Assembly (NCBI RefSeq): GCF_014205135.1
Contig: NZ_JACHMY010000001.1
Span: 1,178,001 to 1,242,000 of the forward strand
Length of the DNA stretch: 64,000 bases
Direction: 5' to 3'
Origin: Kribbella italica
GTDB taxonomy: Bacteria > Actinomycetota > Actinomycetes > Propionibacteriales > Kribbellaceae
How positions within the stretch are numbered: the first letter of the stretch is position 1; each line of letters starts with the position of its first letter. The notes beneath the pieces are model-generated. The model was not told the DNA's origin, did not search any database, and saw nothing but the letters and a program-made list of their open reading frames with translations. Shown here piece by piece: positions 37,454-48,435 of this stretch. Position numbers and translations under genes: made by a program.

Positions 37454-37460
37454 GACCCCC

Positions 37461-38359
37461 ATGTCCTCAGCAGCAACGTCGCCGCCTTTCGGCCGGCTGA
37501 CCACCGCGATGATCACCCCGTTCCGGCCGGACGGCTCGCTCGATGTCGACGCTGCGCAGAAGGTCGCCGGCTACCTGGCCGACCAGGGCAACGACGCGCT
37601 GATCATCAACGGTACGACCGGCGAAGCGCCGACCACCTCCGACGCCGAGAAGGACCAGTTGGTCCGCGCCGTCCTGGAAGCCGTCGGCGACCGCGCGCAG
37701 GTGATCGCCGGGGTCGGCACCAACGACACCGCCCACACGATCGAGCTGGCCAAGGCGGCCGAAGCCGCCGGCGCGCACGGCCTGCTCGTCGTCACGCCGT
37801 ACTACAACAAGCCCCCGCAGGAAGGCCTGAAGGCCCACTTCACCGCCGTCGCCGACGCGACCGGCCTGCCGAACCTGCTGTACGACATTCCCGGCCGGGC
37901 CGGGGTCGAGGTGAAGACCGAGACGCTGATCGCGCTGGCCGACCACCCGCGGATCGTCGCGGTCAAGGACGCCAAGGGCGACGTCGCGGCGGCCACCAAG
38001 GTGCTCGCGAACACCGACCTCGCGTACTACTGCGGCGCCGACGAGCTCAACCTCGCCTGGCTGTCGATCGGTGCGGTCGGGATCGCGAGCGTCGTCGCGC
38101 ACGCCGCCAGCCCGCAGTACCGGCAGCTGATCGACGCCGTCGTCGCACAGGACCTGGTTGCCGCCCGCGCGATCGACCGGCGGCTGATCCCGGCCGTCGA
38201 GGCGATCATGACCCGGACCCAGGGCGCGATCATGGTGAAGGCGGCGCTCCAGCTGCTCGGCGTGATCGAGCACGCCGCCGTACGGCTTCCGCTGATCGAG
38301 GCCACCCCCGCGCAGGTCGATGCGCTGACCACGGATCTCAGGACGTCAGGACTGGTTGC

Positions 38360-38363
<4 letters not shown>
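37461..38363 (+). CDS. dapA: 4-hydroxy-tetrahydrodipicolinate synthase
   Basis: This enzyme condenses pyruvate with aspartate semialdehyde, the first committed step to lysine and diaminopimelate. The 300 residues include the GTTGEAPT block, YDIPGR with the active-site tyrosine and VAVKDAKGD with the Schiff-base lysine. It overlaps rnj by 4 bases, the standard actinomycete dapA-RNase J pair. Confidence 0.97.
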
Positions 38364-40054
<1,691 letters not shown>

Positions 40055-40080
40055 GGGCTTCTTATCTGAGGGGTGGGCGT

Positions 40081-40165
40081 GTGAGTGAGCGAAGCGAACG
40101 AACCAATCAGCAGAGCAGTAAATACTCACAGGCGCCCGCAGCGAAGCGAGGACGCCTGTGAGTAT
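40081..40165 (+). repeat. Putative dispersed repeat with stem-loop overlapping the LacI gene start
   Basis: The stretch begins GTGAGTGAGCGAAGCGAACG, a type of sequence I recall as recurrent between genes in actinomycetes. ATACTCACAGGCG (40122-40134) pairs perfectly with CGCCTGTGAGTAT (40153-40165). The GAGGA ribosome site (40148-40152) lies in the loop and the GTG start (40158) in the right arm of the following regulator gene. Confidence 0.55.
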
Positions 40166-41186
40166 CACCGGTGTCAACGGAGCGGGGCAGCGCCGGCCCA
40201 CCATGAAAGAGGTCGCCGCGCGGGCCGGCGTCGCGCTGAAGACCGTCTCCCGGGTGGTGAACGAGGAGCCGAACGTCAGCCCCGAGCTGACCGCCAAGGT
40301 CCAGGCCGCGATCAAGGACCTGAACTACACGCCGAACGAGTCGGCCCGGATGCTGCGCCGCGGCCGGACCGGCACGATCGCCGTGGTGATCCGCGACATC
40401 GGTGACCCGTTCTTCGCCTCGCTCGGCCGCGCGGTCGAGCTGTGGGCGCGCTCCAGCGGCTCGGTCGTGATGATCGGCCTGACCGACGAGGACCCCGAAC
40501 GCGAGCGGGACGTCTGCCTGGAGTTCGTGGCCCGGCGCCCGGACGCGCTGATCATGGCGCCGATCGGGGAGACCCAGGAGTACCTGGCCCCGCACGTCGA
40601 CGCCGGGATGGCGGTCGTGACGATCGACCGGCCCGCGCACGGCATCGAGGCGGACGCCGTCCTGGCCGACAACGCCGGCGGCATCGACCAGGCGATCGAC
40701 CACCTGGTCCGGCAGGGCCACCGCCGGATCGCGTACCTCGGTGACGACGAGCGGATCTTCACCGCCCGCGAACGCGTCGTGGCCTACCGCGCGGCGATGG
40801 CCCGGCACCGGATCGAGGTCGACGAGGACCTGGTCCACCTGTCCGAGCCGACCACCGAGGGCATCGGGATCACGCTGTCCGCCGTACTGGATCGGCCGGA
40901 GGCCGCGACCGCGCTGCTGTCGGCCAACAACATGACCACCGCCGAGGTCCTCCGCGGCATGGCCGGCCGCCGGGACCGGGTCGCCCTGGTCTCCTTCGAC
41001 GACCTGGCGCTGGGCGATCTGCTCAGCCCGGGCCTGACCGCGGTGGCCCAGTCGGCCGACGTGATGGCCCGGACAGCCATCCAGCTGATGACTGAACGGC
41101 TGCCCGAACCGCACCGACCGGGACGCACGGTGCGCGTCCCGGTCAAGCTCACGATCCGCGGATCGGGCGAGATCCCGCCTAGTTAG
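40158..41186 (+). CDS. LacI family transcriptional regulator
   Basis: This 342-residue DNA-binding repressor has the LacI helix-turn-helix MKEVAARAGVALKTVSRVVNEEPNVSPELTAKV at its N-terminus and a periplasmic-binding-protein-like effector domain (IAVVIRDIGDPFFASLGRAVE, VSFDDLALGDLLSPGLTAVAQ). GTG 40158 is used; an ATG at 40203 directly at the HTH is an alternative. It ends overlapping the convergent desaturase gene by 8 bases. Its target genes are not obvious here. Confidence 0.92.
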   Translation: MSITGVNGAGQRRPTMKEVAARAGVALKTVSRVVNEEPNVSPELTAKVQAAIKDLNYTPNESARMLRRGRTGTIAVVIRDIGDPFFASLGRAVELWARSSGSVVMIGLTDEDPERERDVCLEFVARRPDALIMAPIGETQEYLAPHVDAGMAVVTIDRPAHGIEADAVLADNAGGIDQAIDHLVRQGHRRIAYLGDDERIFTARERVVAYRAAMARHRIEVDEDLVHLSEPTTEGIGITLSAVLDRPEAATALLSANNMTTAEVLRGMAGRRDRVALVSFDDLALGDLLSPGLTAVAQSADVMARTAIQLMTERLPEPHRPGRTVRVPVKLTIRGSGEIPPS

Positions 41187-42261
41187 TAGCGGGTGCGCGC
41201 ATGGCCGCGGTCAGCGGGCACTGGAACGGGTCGCGGGCGCGCAGGCCGACGTTGTTCAGGTAGTCGATGACGATCCCGTAGGACTCGAACAGCCCGACCT
41301 CGGTGTACTTCACCTTGTGCTTCGCGCAGTACTCGCGCACGATCGGACGCACCCGGCGCAGGGTCGGCCGCGGCATGCTCGGGAACAGGTGGTGCTCGAT
41401 CTGGTAGTTCAGGCCGCCGAGCAGGAAGTCGACGACGATACCGCCGCGGATGTTGCGCGACATCAGCACCTGGCGGCGCAGGAAGTCGACCTTCATCGTG
41501 GCGGGCACCAGCGGCATGCCCTTGTGGTTCGGGGCGAACGACGCACCGAGGAAGACGCCGAACAGGGCCAGCTGCAGGCCGAGGAAGGCCGCGGCCTTGC
41601 CGGGCGGGAGCAGCAGGAACAGGACGGTGACGTAGCCGCCGAGGCGGGACACGACGACCGCGGCCTCGATGCGCTCCATCCTGGTCGCGCCCTTGCGCAA
41701 CTGGTGCTGCAGGCTCGAGACGTGCAGGCTGATGCCCTCGAGGGTCAGCAGCGGGAAGAACAGCCAGCCCTGCCGGTCGGTGAACCACTTGGCGAAGCCG
41801 GTGCGCGACTCGGCGTACTCGGGGCTGAAAGCCAGGACGCCGGGGCCGATGTCAGGGTCCTTGCTGATCTGGTTCGGGGCGTTGTGGTGCTTGCTGTGCT
41901 TGTTGCGCCACCAGCTGATGCTCATCCCGGCGATCCCGCCGGCCAGGACGCGTGCGGTCCAGTCGTTCCAGGCGGCGGAGTCGAAGATCTGCCGGTGGGC
42001 GCTGTCGTGACTCAGGAAGGCGACCTGGGTCAGCACCAGCGCCAGCGCGGCCGCCATCAGGAGCTGGAACCAGGAGTTGCCGAGCAGGATGAATCCGGTG
42101 ATGATCCCGCCGAGCGAAAGCAGTACCAAACCGATCCGGGTCCAGTAGTAGGCGTACCGGCGGCGCAGCAGACCCAGGTCGCGCACAGTGTGCAACAGGT
42201 CGCTGTACAGGCTGGTGTAGCGCTGCTGAGGAGTCGAATCGTCAATGACGGTCTGCGACAA
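41179..42261 (-). CDS. Membrane fatty-acid (acyl-CoA/acyl-lipid) desaturase
   Basis: This 360-residue integral membrane diiron enzyme introduces a double bond into acyl chains. The three histidine boxes are HDSAH (about 86), HSKHH (about 121) and QIEHHLFP (about 296), with pairs of membrane helices around residues 45-85 and 200-240. The H/Q-IEHHLFP form of the third box is typical of front-end or linoleoyl-CoA-type desaturases. It is convergent with the LacI gene. Confidence 0.93.
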   Translation of the reverse strand: MSQTVIDDSTPQQRYTSLYSDLLHTVRDLGLLRRRYAYYWTRIGLVLLSLGGIITGFILLGNSWFQLLMAAALALVLTQVAFLSHDSAHRQIFDSAAWNDWTARVLAGGIAGMSISWWRNKHSKHHNAPNQISKDPDIGPGVLAFSPEYAESRTGFAKWFTDRQGWLFFPLLTLEGISLHVSSLQHQLRKGATRMERIEAAVVVSRLGGYVTVLFLLLPPGKAAAFLGLQLALFGVFLGASFAPNHKGMPLVPATMKVDFLRRQVLMSRNIRGGIVVDFLLGGLNYQIEHHLFPSMPRPTLRRVRPIVREYCAKHKVKYTEVGLFESYGIVIDYLNNVGLRARDPFQCPLTAAMRAPATN

Positions 42262-42376
42262 AGAAAACGCCTCGTTCCCTGGAGTGCATCAGTCGATGCG
42301 CTACCGGGTCCGGGGCAGCGCCACGAGTAAGTGGCTGTCTAGGCTCAACGGAACCACGCCCCGAGGCGACACGCAA

Positions 42377-43078
42377 CTAATGGGCCAGCAGCGTGGACGT
42401 CCTGAGTGATCCTTCCAACACTCCCTGTGCGACCGTGGTCAGGCCCTGGCCGCTGCCGCGGGCGTAGGAGCGCATCGCGGTGAAGGCGGCGGCCAGGGTC
42501 AGACCGGCCCGTTCGGCGAGCATGCCCTTGGCCTGCTCGATCTGCACGCGGCTGTCCAGCGCGTGCTGGAGCTGGCTGGTCAGCTCGACGTACCCGCGCA
42601 TCTCGCGCTCGTGCAGCAGGCCGATGGTCGCCATGTCGGCGAGCGCCTGCCCGAGGGCGGCGTCCTCCTGGCCGAGCGGCGCCGGGTCGCAGCGGTAGAG
42701 GTTCATCACCCCGATCACCTGGCCGCGCAGGCGCAGCGGCAGGGCGTGGGCCGACAGGTAGCCGCCGGAGCTCGCGAGCTCCGGCCAGCGGCTGATGTCG
42801 GCGTCGATCACCGCCTGCCCGGTCCGGAAGCACTCCAGGCAGGGCCCTTCCTCGTGCTGCTGCTCGACCAGCTCGAGCACCTCGGCCCGGTCGTCCGACG
42901 AGGCCATCACATGCAGTACGCCGTGGTCGTCGGCCAGCATCAGCCCGGCCGCGTCGACCGCGAGCAGCTCGACGCTGACCTCGGCGAGCACGCCCAGGAA
43001 GTCGACCAGGTCGAACTCGTCGACCAGGGTGTCGGCGAGGAGGACGAAGATCTGCGCGAGGCGGCGTTCCCTGCTCAT
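42377..43078 (-). CDS. GAF-ANTAR domain transcription antitermination regulator
   Basis: This 233-residue protein has a GAF sensor domain (about 20-150; DAAGLMLADDHGVLHVMASSDDRAE, GEPCLECFRTGQAV-like region) and a C-terminal ANTAR RNA-binding domain (LQHALDSRVQIEQAKGMLAERAGLTLAAAFTAMRSYAR). ANTAR proteins act on paired hairpins in nascent RNA (family knowledge). This form, common in actinomycetes, lacks a receiver domain. It is divergent from the PhoD-type gene. Confidence 0.9.
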   Translation of the reverse strand: MSRERRLAQIFVLLADTLVDEFDLVDFLGVLAEVSVELLAVDAAGLMLADDHGVLHVMASSDDRAEVLELVEQQHEEGPCLECFRTGQAVIDADISRWPELASSGGYLSAHALPLRLRGQVIGVMNLYRCDPAPLGQEDAALGQALADMATIGLLHEREMRGYVELTSQLQHALDSRVQIEQAKGMLAERAGLTLAAAFTAMRSYARGSGQGLTTVAQGVLEGSLRTSTLLAH

Positions 43079-43213
43079 GCGCTGATCGTCCCTTCTCCGG
43101 TCGGTGCCTCCATCATCGGGCCTGCCACAAGCCCCGGACCAGCGTCGCTGAGTTGTCAGTCAGTTCGCCTCGCGGTCACACGGCGGTCACCCGCGAGGAG
43201 CACCTTCGGACCC

Positions 43214-44743
43214 ATGAACCTGAGCCGCCGCCAGCTCTTGGCCGCATCCTCCGTGGCGGGCGCCTCGCTCGCCGTACCGGGTGTCGCTTCCGCCGTACCG
43301 TCCGTCGTCCGCCGGGACCGCCCGGCCCTCCCGTCGGGCCTGATGAGCGGGGACGTCACCGCGAACTCCGCCGTCGTGTGGTCGCGCACCGACCGCCGGT
43401 CGCGCCTCGTCGTCGACCTGACCAGCCACGGCCGGTTCGACCGGGCGATCCGGCTGCGGGGCCCGGTGACCGGGCCGGACGACGACTTCACCGCCCAGCT
43501 GCCGCTGAAGGGCCTGCGGCCGGGCCAGCGCTACGACTACCGGGTGTCCTTCGAGGACGCGTACGGCCGTCGCGGCGAGAGCCTCGAGGGATCGTTCAGT
43601 ACGCCGGGCCGCAACCGCGGCGTCAGCTTCGTCTGGACCGGCGACACCGTCGGCCAGGGCTGGGGCATCAACCCGGACTTCGGCGGCATGGTCGCCTACC
43701 GCGCGATGCACCGCACCGACCCGGACTTCTTCCTGCACTCCGGCGACAACATCTACGCCGACGGGCCGATCGAGGCGTCGGTGACGCTGGCCGACGGCAC
43801 GGTCTGGAAGAACGTGGTGACCGAGGAGGTCGCGAAGGTCGCCGAGACGCTGGCGGAGTACCGCGGCCGGTACAAGTACAACCTGCTCGACCACAACGTC
43901 CGCGACCTGTACGCCGACGTACCGATCGTCAGCCAGTGGGACGACCACGAGACCGTGAACAACTGGTACCCCGGCGAGATCCTGACCGACGACCGGTACA
44001 CCGAGAAGCGGGTGAACGTGCTCGCCCGGCGCGCCAAGAAGGCGTTCCTGGAGTACCTGCCGATCGCGCACCAGGGCGGCCAGGAGCGGATCTACCGCAA
44101 GGTCAGCCACGGCCCGCTGCTCGACGTGTTCTGCCTGGACATGCGGACCTACCGCGGCGCGAACCCGGCGCCGGGCGAGACCGGTCCGGTCGCGATGCTG
44201 GGCGCCGAGCAGGCCGCCTGGCTGGTCCGCGAGGTGGCGTCGTCGAAGGCGGCCTGGAAGGTGATCGCGAGCGACATGCCGCTCGGCGTACTGGTTCCGG
44301 ACGGCGACCTGATCGAGGCCGTCGCGAACGGCGTCGCCGGCGCGCCCGGTGGTCGGGAGCACGAGATCGCGTGGGTGCTGAGCCAGTTCAAGCGTCGCAA
44401 GGTGAAGAACACGGTCTGGCTGACCGCGGACGTGCACTACTGCGCCGCGCACCGCTACGACCCGGCGAAAGCGACGTTCACCGACTTCGACCCGTTCTGG
44501 GAGATCGTCGCCGGGCCGGTCAACGCCGGCACCTTCGGGCCGAACGCGCTGGACCCGACGTTCGGGCCGCAGCTGGAGTTCGTCAAGGCGGCCGACTTCC
44601 CGAACCAGCCGCCGAGCGGCGGCAACCAGTTCTTCGGGCACGTCGAGATCGACCCGCGCAGCGAGGTGTTCACGGTCTCGCTGCGGGACCTGTACGGCAA
44701 GGTGCTCTGGCGCAAGGACCTGCCGCCGGCGCGTCGCCACTAG
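43214..44743 (+). CDS. PhoD-type alkaline phosphatase / phosphodiesterase, Tat-exported
   Basis: This exported metallophosphoesterase has 509 residues. A twin-arginine signal SRRQLLAASSVAG covers residues 4-16. The N-terminal PhoD fibronectin-like domain (LMSGDVTANSAVVWSRTD) is followed by metal-site motifs SGDNIYADGPI, QWDDHETVNNWYPGE and TADVHYCAAHRYDP. The chosen ATG at 43214 is preceded by GAGGAGC about 13 bases away. Likely role: phosphate release outside the cell. Confidence 0.93.
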   Translation: MNLSRRQLLAASSVAGASLAVPGVASAVPSVVRRDRPALPSGLMSGDVTANSAVVWSRTDRRSRLVVDLTSHGRFDRAIRLRGPVTGPDDDFTAQLPLKGLRPGQRYDYRVSFEDAYGRRGESLEGSFSTPGRNRGVSFVWTGDTVGQGWGINPDFGGMVAYRAMHRTDPDFFLHSGDNIYADGPIEASVTLADGTVWKNVVTEEVAKVAETLAEYRGRYKYNLLDHNVRDLYADVPIVSQWDDHETVNNWYPGEILTDDRYTEKRVNVLARRAKKAFLEYLPIAHQGGQERIYRKVSHGPLLDVFCLDMRTYRGANPAPGETGPVAMLGAEQAAWLVREVASSKAAWKVIASDMPLGVLVPDGDLIEAVANGVAGAPGGREHEIAWVLSQFKRRKVKNTVWLTADVHYCAAHRYDPAKATFTDFDPFWEIVAGPVNAGTFGPNALDPTFGPQLEFVKAADFPNQPPSGGNQFFGHVEIDPRSEVFTVSLRDLYGKVLWRKDLPPARRH

Positions 44744-44870
44744 GCCACCTCTGGGGACGTTCCACCCGATCCGGGGCCCGGCGCCTGCGCGGGGTGCCGC
44801 CAGCCGGCGGTCCGGATCGGGTGGGACGGTTGCTAGGGAAAACCGTCGGCGGTTGCCGCGGGCGGCGGGC

Positions 44871-44876
44871 TAGGTT
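44871..44876 (+). promoter_or_regulatory. -10 element for the prolyl oligopeptidase gene (leaderless)
   Basis: TAGGTT ends 7 bases before the ATG at 44884, with no ribosome site between. Confidence 0.5.
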
Positions 44877-44883
44877 TGACCGC

Positions 44884-46935
44884 ATGACCGCCGCTTACCC
44901 GTCGAGCCGCCGCGACGACGTCGTCGAGACCTTGAACGGCCAACCGATCGCCGATCCGTACCGCTGGCTGGAGGACCCGGACTCGGCCGGGACCAAGGAG
45001 TGGGTGACGCGGCAGAACGCGTTCACCGAGGCCGAGCTGTCGTCGTACGGCGAACGGCCGTGGTTCCAGGAGACGATGAGCGCGATCCTGGCGCGGCCGC
45101 GGGCCGGCGTTCCGGTGCGCAAGGCCGGCTGGTACTTCGTCGGCCGCAACGACGGCACCCAGGCGCAGGACGTGGTGTACGTCGCGGAGTCGCTCGACGA
45201 GCTGCTCGCCGGCGGCCGGGTGCTGATCGACCCGAACACGCTGTCCGACGACGGCACCGACTCGCTCGGCACCTTCACGGTCAGCCCGGACGGCAAGTAC
45301 TTCGCGTACGGCATCAACGAGAGCGGCAGCGACTGGATCACGTTCCGGCTGCTCGACATCGCCACCGGGTCGCCGGTCGACGACGTGGTGAGCGAGGCCA
45401 AGTTCAGCGAGGCGACCTGGCTGCCGGACTCCTCGGCGTACTTGTACGTGCACTACCCGTCGGGCGGTCGCAGCGAGGGGACGGAGACGCGGGCGCTCGG
45501 CGCCGGCGAGCTCAAGCTGCACCGGATCGGCACGCCGCAGAGCGAGGACGAGCTGGTCCTGCGGCTGCCGAACGAACGGTTGTACTTCGACGTCGACGTC
45601 ACCGAGGACGACCGGTACGTCGTCCTGCACATCTTCGAGGGGACCGACCCGCGGACCCGGCTGTGGCTTTACCCGCTGGTCGACGGCGGGCTCGGTGAGC
45701 CGGTGAAGGTGATCGACGAGTTCGCCTTCGAGGCGCTGTTCGTGCGGATGTCCGGCGACCGGCTGATCCTGCGGACCGATCGGGACGCGCCGCGCGGGCG
45801 GGTGGTGTCGAGTGATCTGTCCGGGTCGTTCGTGGACGTGATTCCGGAGAGTGCGGCGACGCTCGTTGAGGTGCGGGGGACCGCTGGTGGGCTGGTGACG
45901 GTGTCGCTGGTCGACGCGCAGCCGGTGGTGACGCTGTACGACGTCTCCGGTGGGGACGCGCGGGTGGTCGAGGTGGGTGCTGGTGGGTTGGTGGGGCTGA
46001 ATTCTTCGGTGAAGTCTGACGAGGTGTTCGTCGGGTTCTCGACCTCTGTCGAGCCGACTGTTGCTTATCTCGTGCTCGACGGGGCCGCGCGAGCACTGCC
46101 CGAGCTGGTCCCGGCGGGGGCGACCTACACGCCTCCTGCTGTTGTCGTGGAGCGCCGCGTGGAGCCGGGCCGTTCGGTGCCCTACTACTTGATCAGCCGT
46201 AGCGACCTTGGGTTCGATGCGCCGCGGCCGACGCTGCAGTGGGGGTACGGCGGCTTCCGCATCCCGGTGTTCGCCGACTACCGGCCGGGCTGGGCGGCCT
46301 GGCTGGCGGCTGGGGGAGTGCTGGTGGTCACCAACCTGCGGGGCGGCGGCGAGTTCGGCAGCGAGTGGCACGACGCCGGGCGGCTGGCGAACAAGCAGAA
46401 CGTGTTCGACGACTTCATCGCGGTTGCCGAGCACCTGTTCTCCAGTGGAGTGACCACACCGGCACAGCTGGCGATCCACGGACGCAGCAACGGCGGCCTG
46501 CTGGTCGGAGCGGTGATGGCGCAGCGGCCGGACCTCTTCGCCGTCGCACTGCCGGGCGTCGGCGTACTGGACATGCTGCGCTTCCACCTGTTCACCGTGG
46601 GAGCAGGCTGGGCGTCGGACTACGGTCTGCCCGACGACCCGGCCCAGTTCGAGGACCTGCTGGCCTACTCACCCCTGCACAACCTGCGGGACGGTACGAC
46701 GTACCCGGCGACGCTCGTGGTCACCGGTGACCACGACGACCGGGTGGTGCCGCTGCACAGCCACAAGTTCATCGCCGCGCTGCAGCACGCGCAGGCGGGG
46801 GACGCTCCGGTGCTGACCAGGATCGAGGTCGACACCGGCCACGGATTCGGGAAACCCGCCGCCATGGTCGCCTCGGAGTGGGCCGACCTGCTGGCGTTCG
46901 CCGCTCACCACACAGGTCTTTCACCGGAGCTGTAG
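44884..46935 (+). CDS. Prolyl oligopeptidase (family S9A)
   Basis: This 683-residue serine peptidase cleaves short peptides after proline. An N-terminal beta-propeller (about 70-400) precedes the alpha/beta-hydrolase domain with GRSNGGLL (nucleophile about residue 532), GDHDDRVV (aspartate about 616) and DTGHGFGK (histidine about 653). It has no signal peptide, so it should be cytoplasmic. A terminator shared with the convergent PLP gene follows its stop. Confidence 0.96.
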   Translation: MTAAYPSSRRDDVVETLNGQPIADPYRWLEDPDSAGTKEWVTRQNAFTEAELSSYGERPWFQETMSAILARPRAGVPVRKAGWYFVGRNDGTQAQDVVYVAESLDELLAGGRVLIDPNTLSDDGTDSLGTFTVSPDGKYFAYGINESGSDWITFRLLDIATGSPVDDVVSEAKFSEATWLPDSSAYLYVHYPSGGRSEGTETRALGAGELKLHRIGTPQSEDELVLRLPNERLYFDVDVTEDDRYVVLHIFEGTDPRTRLWLYPLVDGGLGEPVKVIDEFAFEALFVRMSGDRLILRTDRDAPRGRVVSSDLSGSFVDVIPESAATLVEVRGTAGGLVTVSLVDAQPVVTLYDVSGGDARVVEVGAGGLVGLNSSVKSDEVFVGFSTSVEPTVAYLVLDGAARALPELVPAGATYTPPAVVVERRVEPGRSVPYYLISRSDLGFDAPRPTLQWGYGGFRIPVFADYRPGWAAWLAAGGVLVVTNLRGGGEFGSEWHDAGRLANKQNVFDDFIAVAEHLFSSGVTTPAQLAIHGRSNGGLLVGAVMAQRPDLFAVALPGVGVLDMLRFHLFTVGAGWASDYGLPDDPAQFEDLLAYSPLHNLRDGTTYPATLVVTGDHDDRVVPLHSHKFIAALQHAQAGDAPVLTRIEVDTGHGFGKPAAMVASEWADLLAFAAHHTGLSPEL

Positions 46936-47016
46936 CACTCACCAACCCGCTGGCTGGGTCGCCTTCGATGGCCTCGCCGAGCGGTGGATCGGCCTTCGTC
47001 GGCGGGTTGGTGAGTG
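46936..47016. terminator. Long inverted repeat between convergent genes, bidirectional terminator
   Basis: CACTCACCAACCCGC (46936-46950) pairs perfectly with GCGGGTTGGTGAGTG (47002-47016), a 15-bp stem around a 51-base loop. It starts on the base after the peptidase stop and ends 9 bases before the PLP enzyme stop, so it can serve both genes. Confidence 0.75.
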
Positions 47017-47024
47017 GTGGAGGT

Positions 47025-48389
47025 TCACCAGATCTGCGGGGCCTCGAGGTCGCGCGGGTCGTCGGCCGGCTGGCAGCCGTGCGCGGACTCCTCGTAGCTG
47101 CGGCTCAGGCCCTTGGTCGCGAGCGTGCGGACCGCGCTGACCAGGCGGTCGACGTGCTCGCGGCTCGTGCCGAGGCCGAGGCTCGCGCGCACCGCCGTAC
47201 CGTGCTCCGGCGAGTCCTGCAGCAGGTGGCCGACCAGCGGGTGCGCGCAGAACTTCCCGTCGCGGACGCCGATGCCGTACTCGGCCGAGAGCGCCGCGCT
47301 CGTGATGGTCGAGCTGATCCCGGCGACGGTGAAGCAGACCGTGCCCACGCGGTCGGCGTCGGCGCCGAAGATGTCGTACGTCGTGACGCCGGCGATCTGC
47401 GCCAGGCCGGTGCGCAGCCGCGCGAGCAAGCTGCGCTCGTGCTGCTCGATCGCCTCGCGGTGCTGGCTGATCGCGGCGCACGCGGCGGCCAGGGCGATCG
47501 CGCCGATGACGTTGGGGGAGCCACCCTCGTGCCGGGCCGGGCCTTCGTTCCAGACCGTGGCCTCGGTGGTGACGGAGGCGGTCGCGCCGCCGCCGTACAG
47601 GTAGGGGTCGGCCGCGTTGAGCCAGTCGGCCCGGCCGATCAGCGCGCCGGCGCCGTACGGGGCGTAGAGCTTGTGGCCGGAAAGGGCGACCCAGTCGACG
47701 TCCAGCTCGGCGATGTCGACCTCACGGTGCGGTGCGAGCTGCGCGGCGTCCAGACAGATCCGGGCGCCGTGCGCACGGGCCACGGCGGCCAGCTCAGCGA
47801 TCGGGAAGATCTCGCCGGTCACGTTGCTCGCACCAGTCACGACGACCAGCCGCGGGCCCTCGGGCGCTTGGCGCAGTGCGTCGGCGACAGCAGTGACCGC
47901 ACCGGTGGTGGTGGACGGAGCCGCGAGCCGGACGGTCCGCTCGGCCGGCCAGGGGAGGAGGGCGGCGTGGTGCTCGGACTCGAAGACGATCACGGTCGCG
48001 TCGGCGGGCAGCGCCTTGGCGAGCAGGTTGAGCGCGTCGGTGGTCTGCCGGGTGAAGATCACCTGGTCGTCCTCGCGAGCGCCGACGAACGAGTGCACCT
48101 CGGCGCGGGCCCGCTCGTACCACTGCGTGGTGATCCGGGAGGCGTACCCGTTGCCGCGGTGCACCGACGCGTACGACGGCAGCGCGGCCTCGACCGCACG
48201 GCGTACCGACTCCAGACAGGGCGCGCTGGCGCCGTGGTCGAAGTTCGCGTAGTCGGTGACCCGGCCGTCGGCCAGCGGGACCAGGAGGTCGGCGCCGACG
48301 GTGGCGGGGATGCTGCCGGTGGTGAGCCGGGTGACGGCCTGGCGGGTCGCCGTGGTGTTGGCCGGCTCGAGGATGGAGAGGATCGACAT
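47025..48389 (-). CDS. Class V aminotransferase / cysteine-desulfurase-like PLP enzyme under a SAM riboswitch
   Basis: This 454-residue PLP-dependent fold-type I enzyme of the aminotransferase class V group has the lysine block LSGHKLYAPYGAG (lysine about residue 240), the phosphate-binding region FTRQTTDALNLLAK and the HGARICLDAAQLAPHR aspartate region. No active-site cysteine loop like that of IscS was clear. It starts at ATG 48389 with GGGAG upstream. A SAM-IV riboswitch 47 bases upstream indicates control by S-adenosylmethionine, so a sulfur-amino-acid role is likely (inference). Confidence 0.9.
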   Translation of the reverse strand: MSILSILEPANTTATRQAVTRLTTGSIPATVGADLLVPLADGRVTDYANFDHGASAPCLESVRRAVEAALPSYASVHRGNGYASRITTQWYERARAEVHSFVGAREDDQVIFTRQTTDALNLLAKALPADATVIVFESEHHAALLPWPAERTVRLAAPSTTTGAVTAVADALRQAPEGPRLVVVTGASNVTGEIFPIAELAAVARAHGARICLDAAQLAPHREVDIAELDVDWVALSGHKLYAPYGAGALIGRADWLNAADPYLYGGGATASVTTEATVWNEGPARHEGGSPNVIGAIALAAACAAISQHREAIEQHERSLLARLRTGLAQIAGVTTYDIFGADADRVGTVCFTVAGISSTITSAALSAEYGIGVRDGKFCAHPLVGHLLQDSPEHGTAVRASLGLGTSREHVDRLVSAVRTLATKGLSRSYEESAHGCQPADDPRDLEAPQIW

Positions 48390-48435
48390 GCTGCTGCTCC
48401 CGGATGTCCGCACTTGCCGAACGGGGTGTCCGCAC

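Noticed and set aside
15038..37460. thyX or other core genes expected between dapB and dapA
   Set aside because: No frame in this stretch shows ThyX motifs; all plausible genes have other identities.
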